From Vesta saturnalis (taxonomy: Eukaryota > Arthropoda > Insecta > Coleoptera > Lampyridae), in the NCBI GenBank assembly GCA_036346205.1, contig JARFJB010002010.1, forward strand, positions 1,229,501 through 1,293,500: 64,000 nucleotides of DNA, written 5' to 3'. Within the stretch, counting starts at the first letter, position 1. Each line of letters starts with the position of its first letter. The notes beneath the pieces were generated by a model. It ran no database searches, was not told the DNA's origin, and worked only from the letters and a program-made list of their open reading frames with translations. Position numbers and translations under genes: made by a program. Below are positions 57,829-64,000 of this stretch, piece by piece.

Positions 57829-59531
57829 ATATAACGCCCCCTATTATTTTTAAGTTCTATGGGTTCTATACTTTTACTTATATTGCGCCCTTCTGGTTTG
57901 GTAACCCAGCGCGGTTTTATCTTGCCTCGGCTTTGCTCAATCGGGTTTATTTTATAAACGGGGTGTGGTTCGTAGTAATTACTGGATGGGCTTAACACTG
58001 CAACCTTAAATAAAATTCGTAAAGCATTTTTAACACGTATATTAGACCAATATTTACAATAAAATAAACGTAACTAATAATATATATGTACGACCGCCCT
58101 AGTCCAGGTCCTGGGCTTCACTGGGTGCGTAATCGCTTCTGTGAACAAAAGATAGTCTTTTTAATCTATTCCTTACCTAAGAGGCAAAGTGTAGGTTACG
58201 GTCCTGTATGTACGGTAGCGAGGTCGTCATCCTTGATACCGTTGTTGGTCGAGACGCCAGCGCAATGAACTCGACTCGTTTGAGAAAATCGATATCGTGT
58301 TTATACGTTAGTAACTCTGGAGCGCTGAAGCAAGGATGTTTTACTCCCTGGAAGTAATACACGCGAAATGCACGTATACAAACGCGAGGTATTGGGACGA
58401 TCTTTCTTTAATTATTACGGGTTTAATTTTGGCAATTAGATTATTTATCTAACTAATTAATTACCGATCTCTGTACTGAGTTTAATTATTTATAATTAAT
58501 CTAGGGAACAAAATACTTAATATTAAAACTACTCTAATAGGTTTACGTAAAGATAGAAAAATCTACGTACTCTCTAATTTATTTACAAACGTTCGTGCAC
58601 CAGGTATTTACGATGGTTCGGTGGACGACAAATTTATGCTACTGATTTATACAACAGGTTATGGAGGTACTCTTCTGCGATTCACAGACACTGTATACGG
58701 TTATTAAGTACTGGGTGTAGAAGTGTGTGAGTTTCGAGCGGGATTTTAGTAATGTCCAGAAGACATAGGCGACGGCCTGTCTTTACTGTATATACTAAGA
58801 GAAAGGTCGTAGGTCTTTACAGCCCTGTAACAACCCTTCACCCTCAAGTGGTGACGAGATACGTCGGGGTTACCCTGCGTTCTCTAGGTATACTTTGTGG
58901 TGGCGAGTGACGATGGGATCTACCCTGCGTGCTACTCTAGGTGTTAGTGTAGTATAACTCCTGGAGCTCAGCCCGGAATTATTTATGATCTGTAGTGTTT
59001 GAGTGTAAATTGTCAGAATGTATAACTTTACAACTTACGTGTCTATCAATAGCAGTACAGAATTTAACTTTAGGTTGCCCGATCGCGAAGGACTCTTCGT
59101 CGGTGAACAACAGGTCGGTGCTTACGCTAAGCAAACGGAGCGGCTGAGGCTACTGGTTTCTGGAACGGTCAACGGTACGGTGGCGGCTGCTGGATATCGG
59201 CTTAACTTGAATTCAACGGTACGGTGGCGGCTGCTGGATATCGGCTTAACTTGAATCTACGGAGATTCATCTTTCCTTCTATGCGCGTCGCGAGTTTATA
59301 AAGGTGCATCTGTGGGCGGTTTCGCGGCTACCGTGCGGGGGATGCCGTTATGGGATTGGTTAAAATCGTTCTGACGTGCAGAAACTTACGGTTTCTTAGA
59401 ACTACACGTCAGCAGTGATGAATAAATTATTTGTTGTGCAATATCGCGTAAACTTATGAAATCTTACATACAGGATGGTCCGCACATAATTTATTCTAAA
59501 ACATATAAGTACAGGACGCTGGTTCTTTACA
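57829..59531 (-). repeat. 5' LTR (right in window)
   Basis: Almost identical to 51144-52846. I saw one C/T difference (57869 against 51184) and about six one-base length differences in short runs. It contains the same 44-bp tandem pair and hairpin. Confidence 0.93.
59295..59302 (-). promoter_or_regulatory. Candidate TATA box in the 5' LTR
   Basis: TTTATAAA, about 230 bp from the LTR start on the minus strand, in GC-richer context (CGCGAGTTTATAAAGGTGC on the plus strand). It would place transcription start within the LTR, toward Gag. Confidence 0.45.
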
Positions 59532-59535
59532 AGAC
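59532..59535. repeat. Target-site duplication AGAC, right
   Basis: Partner of 51140-51143. Confidence 0.75.
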
Positions 59536-60098
59536 TAACCACCTTGAGTATTTTTAAATTCAAAAACACCCCCACGCCCTCTGTCCCACCAAGCTAGTCC
59601 GGCGTAGTCTAATTATCTGTTACCTACCGTTTTAGTTTCATTTTCGACCGTAACAGCGGGAGAAACAGAAGCCAATTATAAATGAAGACCATTAATTGTC
59701 ATCTTACCATATTCAGCTCAACCAGATTTCGAAAAACGCGTCGCATTTTGGAATTAGGCGAGGGAAAAAAATGATAAATACCCAGGTTCCTCTAACGCGG
59801 GAAAGCGTTTCACCAGATCACATTTTTTTGAACATCATTGGAATAGCAATATTTACTTAGACTTCAAAATCGTTTGCCGCAAATTAAGTCATGAATTTTC
59901 AATTTTTATTTAAAAACTATGAAATTTGGTGAACATACAAAATTAATTATTTTTTAATTTTTGGCCCGAGTGAAAAATTTGAATTATGCCCTTTTTTTTA
60001 AATTGAGTGTGATACGTGTAGTACATTGTGACTCGAAAGGCAAAAAGCGTTGTTAGACTTCTCGTAGATAAAAAGTATGAACAAATTAAAAACGTTTA
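59536..60098. other. Intergenic, no feature seen
   Basis: Right flank of the gypsy element. No gene and no clear end of the following piggyBac remnant. Confidence 0.4.
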
Positions 60099-61985
60099 TT
60101 ATTTAAGTATGATACAACTTAAAACAGTTGTATTTTTTTTTAATACACAAGTGTACTTTACATTTTGAACAATATACATGAGTTTTCCCTTTACAATCTC
60201 GATATTTACATCTTGTTGGGAATGGGTTGGTTTATCATCAAATTGAGACAAGTGTTCAACACCATCGAGCCGTATTTCTTTTGGTGGGGCTGTTTCTGAT
60301 CGAACCTTTTTTAGTACAGGGGCTATGGGGTATTGAAGATCGTGACCTGGATTCACTGCTAACAGGTGAGGACCTCCATAATGAAGGAAATATTTTTATG
60401 TTACTGGTTGGTCTTCCCCGTTTCTTTGTTTGCTGCTTCCCACCCATGATCAAACTTTCTGCTACGTACAGACGAAAGTGAAATATATCTAATATTTCCC
60501 GTTTATGAACTTTTATTTTCTGAGCTTAATCCCGGAATTCCAGCCAAGAATTGGTGCTGGCTAAATCAATAGAATGTGTGAACATGCGTAATGTCCAATT
60601 TTTGGACCTAATAACGGTTCAATATATTGTCATTAGGGAGTCTAGTTTATCTACCCCTCCTATATTGGCGTTGCATGCTTGAATGCACTCTGGACGTGCG
60701 ATTTCAATATATTTTTTATTCGCTTTATCCCATCTTCGGCAAATGTCTGGGGAGTCAACCGTCCAAAAGTTAGACCCCATACTGACAATTTTATTGTCAT
60801 ACCAGCGAGTTATGAATACTTGCCTATCGCCACTAGTAAGTTCTTCATAACAGCCTCTTTTTTTAACTCGCGCTCTGTCAAAAAGGGCGGGGGGTCCAAA
60901 CCTCTCCAGTTTAACTGTGCCAGTGGCATATATATGTCGGTTACAGAACCATTGTAATAACTTCTAATTTGAAAAATGATTATCAAAGTACAGTTAATGA
61001 TTACGTTCTTGTACCCTTTCATTCAATTTTACTACCACCGCTACACCCTGTTCGAACATATTTTTTGAAAGGCAACTAATTCGGTTGTTAAACCTTGGTA
61101 TAAGCTGAAGTCGTATAAAATGCCACTTGAGCCTAATACTACCCATAATTTTATGGCCCAAGGGCATGGTTTAGCTTTCACATATTTTTTCACAATTAGC
61201 TGTCCCTTGAATGGAATGACCTGCTCATCTACACACAGATTTGTTTCCAACTACAATTCCAAACACCTCTTACTTATGTAGTCATACAGAGGTGTGACTT
61301 TCCAAAATCGGCATTTACCAGTTGATGGCTGACTTATATGCACAAAGTGGACATGTGTACTCGGCTTAGGAAATCTATTAAAGTTCCTATTATCTCGAAT
61401 GATTGGTACACATCACATTTAATTCCAATACAATCGAATTCGGGGGTGGCGCGGGTTACCCATCATTATGTGTAATCCCACAAAGGTTTTCAATCCTTCT
61501 TAAACAAATCATCCGTAATAATATTTTAAAAATAGTGTTATAGGAGATTCAACTTGGTCAAGATCTCTGTCTTCTTTCTAATACCAATTTATTGGCGGTA
61601 TATGATAAATGGGATTTTTTCACCAGGTAATACAAGTTAATTCATTATCGTTTATGAATTTTTTAACATCACTGGATGTATTATTTATAAGTTTTATTGA
61701 AGATCTAGCTGCTGAAGGGTTGGGACAAGCACCCGTCTGTTCTTCGCATTTCGAGTCACTCAGATGAACCAATTCCTCTATTTCTTTAAAAGCGGTAGCT
61801 TCTGGTCTGTCGGTATCTTTCTCTTCCAGTATATCTAAAAAATAACAAACATACTTGCTGCTGAAGTACAAAAAGTAACTACTACGACCTTCTAGGGCAT
61901 CAATACCATCATCCTCCCAATCACAATCAGCCTCGTCGGTGAGGCACTCTATATCTGATAAATCACCATCTATTAATGCGATCAA
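60099..61985 (-). pseudogene. Second piggyBac transposase (PGBD-like), heavily decayed
   Basis: Minus strand. ATG 61985 begins an acidic N-terminus (GDLSDIECLTDEADCDWED). Fragments follow in changing frames: FVGLHIMMG near 61480-61450, then LCVDEQVIPFKGQL (about 61240-61200) with the first catalytic Asp, KPCPWAIKLWVVLGSSGILYD (about 61165-61100), FLTERELKK (about 60880), RWYDNK and GGVDKLDSL (about 60650-60620) with the last catalytic Asp region, and KQQTKKRGRP near 60430-60410. The second Asp motif is not found, and the cysteine-rich end is doubtful. Stops and shifts are numerous. It is a different family from the element at 26754-29050. No paired TTAA ends were found. Confidence 0.8.
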
Positions 61986-62463
61986 TCCGTTTCAGATAAT
62001 GGACGTTTGTTGTCCGTTTTTCTTTGACAAAACACATAAAGTGTTAATCATAATACTTCCAACTAAAAATCAAGGATCGGATCCTAATGATATTGCAATA
62101 TTTACGTCAGGACACTACCTGAAGCATAAAGTTCAAACCTACTCACAAAAAGTCTATAAAATTAATGCTTATACACACACAAAGCTTTAATAAATCACTA
62201 AAAGAAAGATCAATTAACAAATCAATCTTTAAATGGTTTGTGATCCGGCTTTTAGCTGGTAAAATCGAAAATTTTAAATTCTATAACTTCGCTACTAGCT
62301 TATAGATGGCTTTTAAATTCGATTCAGTGGTAATATATAAAAAAATAAAACTTCAAAAAACAGCTACCAACAGAAAAATTTCATGGGGAACCATAATATG
62401 AAATAATAGATAGGTGGTTCTATCTAAGACAACAGAGGAAAGTCCTGTACAGCCTATTTAGGG
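61986..62463. other. Intergenic, no feature seen
   Basis: AT-rich sequence upstream of the piggyBac remnant; no terminal repeat recognised. Confidence 0.4.
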
Positions 62464-62473
62464 ACGCCCTGTA
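62464..62473 (+). repeat. Possible mariner-type outer end ACGCCCTGTA
   Basis: Same ten bases as 2646-2655, also followed by T. No partner end is visible, so this may be chance or a lone remnant. Confidence 0.3.
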
Positions 62474-64000
62474 TGTACGTCTATATTTGTAAGTTATGAA
62501 GCTTTTGGTCACGAATAACTTTTGCTCGAGACATTTTTCTCTATCTATCAGGTTAACAGTGTAGCGTTCTCGTCTACAAAACAAATTTCTGATAGCCTCT
62601 TTGGAGTTAGAAACCTTCGTGGCCAAACGACCTCACTATTTTGTGGATAAGTAATTATTATAACACAGTTGAATTATACAAGTTTTATTAAGTCCAAAAA
62701 TATAAAATAAGGATGGTAGAGGGTTTTATGATTCTGCACGATATGGTGAGGTGCGGCAGACGATAGATATTATGAATGAATTCTCGGCGTTGCTTTTGAT
62801 GTTGATAGACAGGGGTAAATAATTCGATAGGGAAGAGCTGGGAGGTGTGTTTAGGGTAGAGTAGTAGTAGCTTGTTTTCGGAGCCGAAGCTGCCGACCAT
62901 TTCCAGGAAGATAATTGGATCTTTAGGGTGGTTGATTCGCAGAGAAGTAGCTACCTATTCATGGAAGGAGATAGCTACGTCGAAGGTGACAATTCAGAAG
63001 CCCATTTCCGTGCAGAACAACCAAAATGATGGTTTAAATTATAACCCGACTTAAAACACGTTTCTCTTTTGTGTCGGATATTGGTAATTATTTCTAGGTG
63101 ACTGCTAGGGGGCGCAGTACTTACTAATTACGGGTCGATGCCCCCGGCAAATTAAATACCACGTGCTTTAGACACGTTTATACACCGGACTCGGTGCTAA
63201 AAGCAGCCACGACCGTTCTGTATAAATGTGCCTGCGACAAGAGTGATTGTAGGTATAACGGTTGATGATGGATGTTGGTGATATAAAGAAAGGTGGCAGG
63301 TTCTGGTAAGACAGGTAAGTTAGATGTTTAGGCATTAAACGGAGGGGGATCTGGTATGTAGGTGGAAATATGGATAAGGGTGTGTATGTCTGGTCTAAAT
63401 GTGATGTTGTACAAGGGGTAAAGTGAAAAAGGATGTCTATTTTTTATGAGCGTATTTATATGTGAAATTAATGGTCTAGTGATGCTGGTGCTGGTTTGTA
63501 TGTTGGATATAAATAAGGGTAATAATTGAGAGGGTTTTTAGGTCTGGTCTGGTAAATACGTAAAAGTAAATACGAATAAGTGAATTGGGACGGTAGGGGT
63601 GCAAGGACAGATTAGTCTGTAGAATGGTTTCACTTTTTTTCCTATTAACTTAATTAGTCTGTCAAGTTTTCTTATGTGCGAGCCTAATCCAAATACGACA
63701 GACGTGAAATATATAGCAGTTTACTTTAGAATAATGAACAAACCAAAATTAAGGATTGTGAACAATTAATTACAATTAGCTCTCAGTCTACTTATCTTTA
63801 TGTAATTACATACCATTAGTAATGAAATCTTACAGGTTCAATTAATAGTCGTGATTTATTACATTTAAAACGATAGATCTCCGTTATTCTGATTAAACAT
63901 CTTTTTTCACATCATTTTCCTATCGGTAGGTATATGTGAGATAAAAATACGTTGTATGTTGTTTGCATACATTAGAAATTACAAATTTTTATTAAATCTT
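62474..64000. other. Terminal stretch, no confirmed gene
   Basis: The minus strand at 62945-62688 is open and protein-like (FGSENKLLLLYPKHTS, YQHQKQRREFIHNIYRLPHL) but matches nothing I know. 63080-63240 is GC-richer, with GCTAGGGGGCGCAG and GATGCCCCCGGC about 35 bp apart. The rest is AT-rich and G/T-biased on the plus strand. Confidence 0.4.

Larger units (their letters stand above)
51144..59531 (-). mobile_element. Ty3/gypsy LTR retrotransposon, recent insertion
   Basis: Two LTRs of about 1.70 kb (51144-52846 and 57829-59531) bound a 4.98-kb interior. Read on the minus strand the order is Gag, protease, reverse transcriptase, RNase H, integrase: the Ty3/gypsy order. A short AGAC duplication flanks it, with a polypurine tract beside the left LTR and a tRNA-like primer site beside the right LTR. 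There is no envelope gene. The LTRs differ by one substitution and about six single-base indels, so insertion was recent. The polyprotein is split over several frames, often by single-base changes. Confidence 0.93.

Noticed and set aside
63080..63240. GC-richer block with GGGGGCGCAG and GATGCCCCCGGC as a possible SINE or LTR
   Set aside because: No A/B box, no poly(A) or simple tail, and no second copy in the window.
1..64000. CRISPR arrays, bacterial operons, tRNA or rRNA genes
   Set aside because: No regularly spaced repeats with unique spacers, no ribosome binding sites and no tRNA box pattern were seen. The content is eukaryotic transposon DNA.

Overview
This is eukaryotic nuclear DNA, most probably from an arthropod and most likely an insect. 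It is AT-rich, has no operons or bacterial-style genes, and is full of decayed transposable elements: mariner-like, hAT, piggyBac, Ty3/gypsy and several non-LTR (LINE) families, plus long (CACACG)n microsatellites. I recognise no ordinary host gene. Every protein-coding signal I can name belongs to a mobile element, and nearly all are broken by stops, frameshifts or deletions. Species is not assigned.

Layout. 1-10 kb: AT-rich DNA with tandem and direct repeats, a mariner-like transposase scrap (about 2.1-2.65 kb), a decayed hAT element with perfect 19-bp ends (5849-7631), and an interspersed repeat carrying a CA/CACG microsatellite (about 7.8-8.75 kb). 10.0-12.5 kb: a nearly complete hAT element with one transposase gene carrying a frameshift. 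15.5-26 kb: a mosaic (segment A) of mariner-like and Tc1/IS630-like transposase fragments and a reverse-strand LINE split by a 2.5-kb insertion. 26.75-29.05 kb: a piggyBac element with both TTAA sites intact. 31.0-31.55 kb: the 3' end of an RTE-like LINE. 31.9-38.6 kb: a shrunken, homopolymer-rich, very AT-rich sequence (segment B) that I align by eye as a colinear copy of segment A. 39.0-39.5 kb: a reverse-strand mariner-like fragment. 39.8-47.45 kb: a second copy of the microsatellite-bearing repeat, in which a roughly 5.2-kb two-ORF LINE (L1/Tx1-like) sits inside the microsatellite. 51.14-59.53 kb: a Ty3/gypsy element on the minus strand with two almost identical 1.7-kb LTRs. 60.1-62.0 kb: a second, more decayed piggyBac transposase on the minus strand. 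The rest is AT-rich DNA with no gene that I can see.

The elements do not work together; the window is a graveyard of independent insertions. The youngest is the gypsy element: its LTRs differ by about one substitution and several single-base indels. The observations most worth checking are the A/B duplication and its odd base composition, the LINE inside the microsatellite, the gypsy element's SAP-like Gag N-terminus and long basic/proline-rich tail after the integrase, and the decayed promoter-plus-ORF unit in the insertion at 21.8-24.4 kb. I found no convincing new biological system, and coordinates of decayed elements are approximate.
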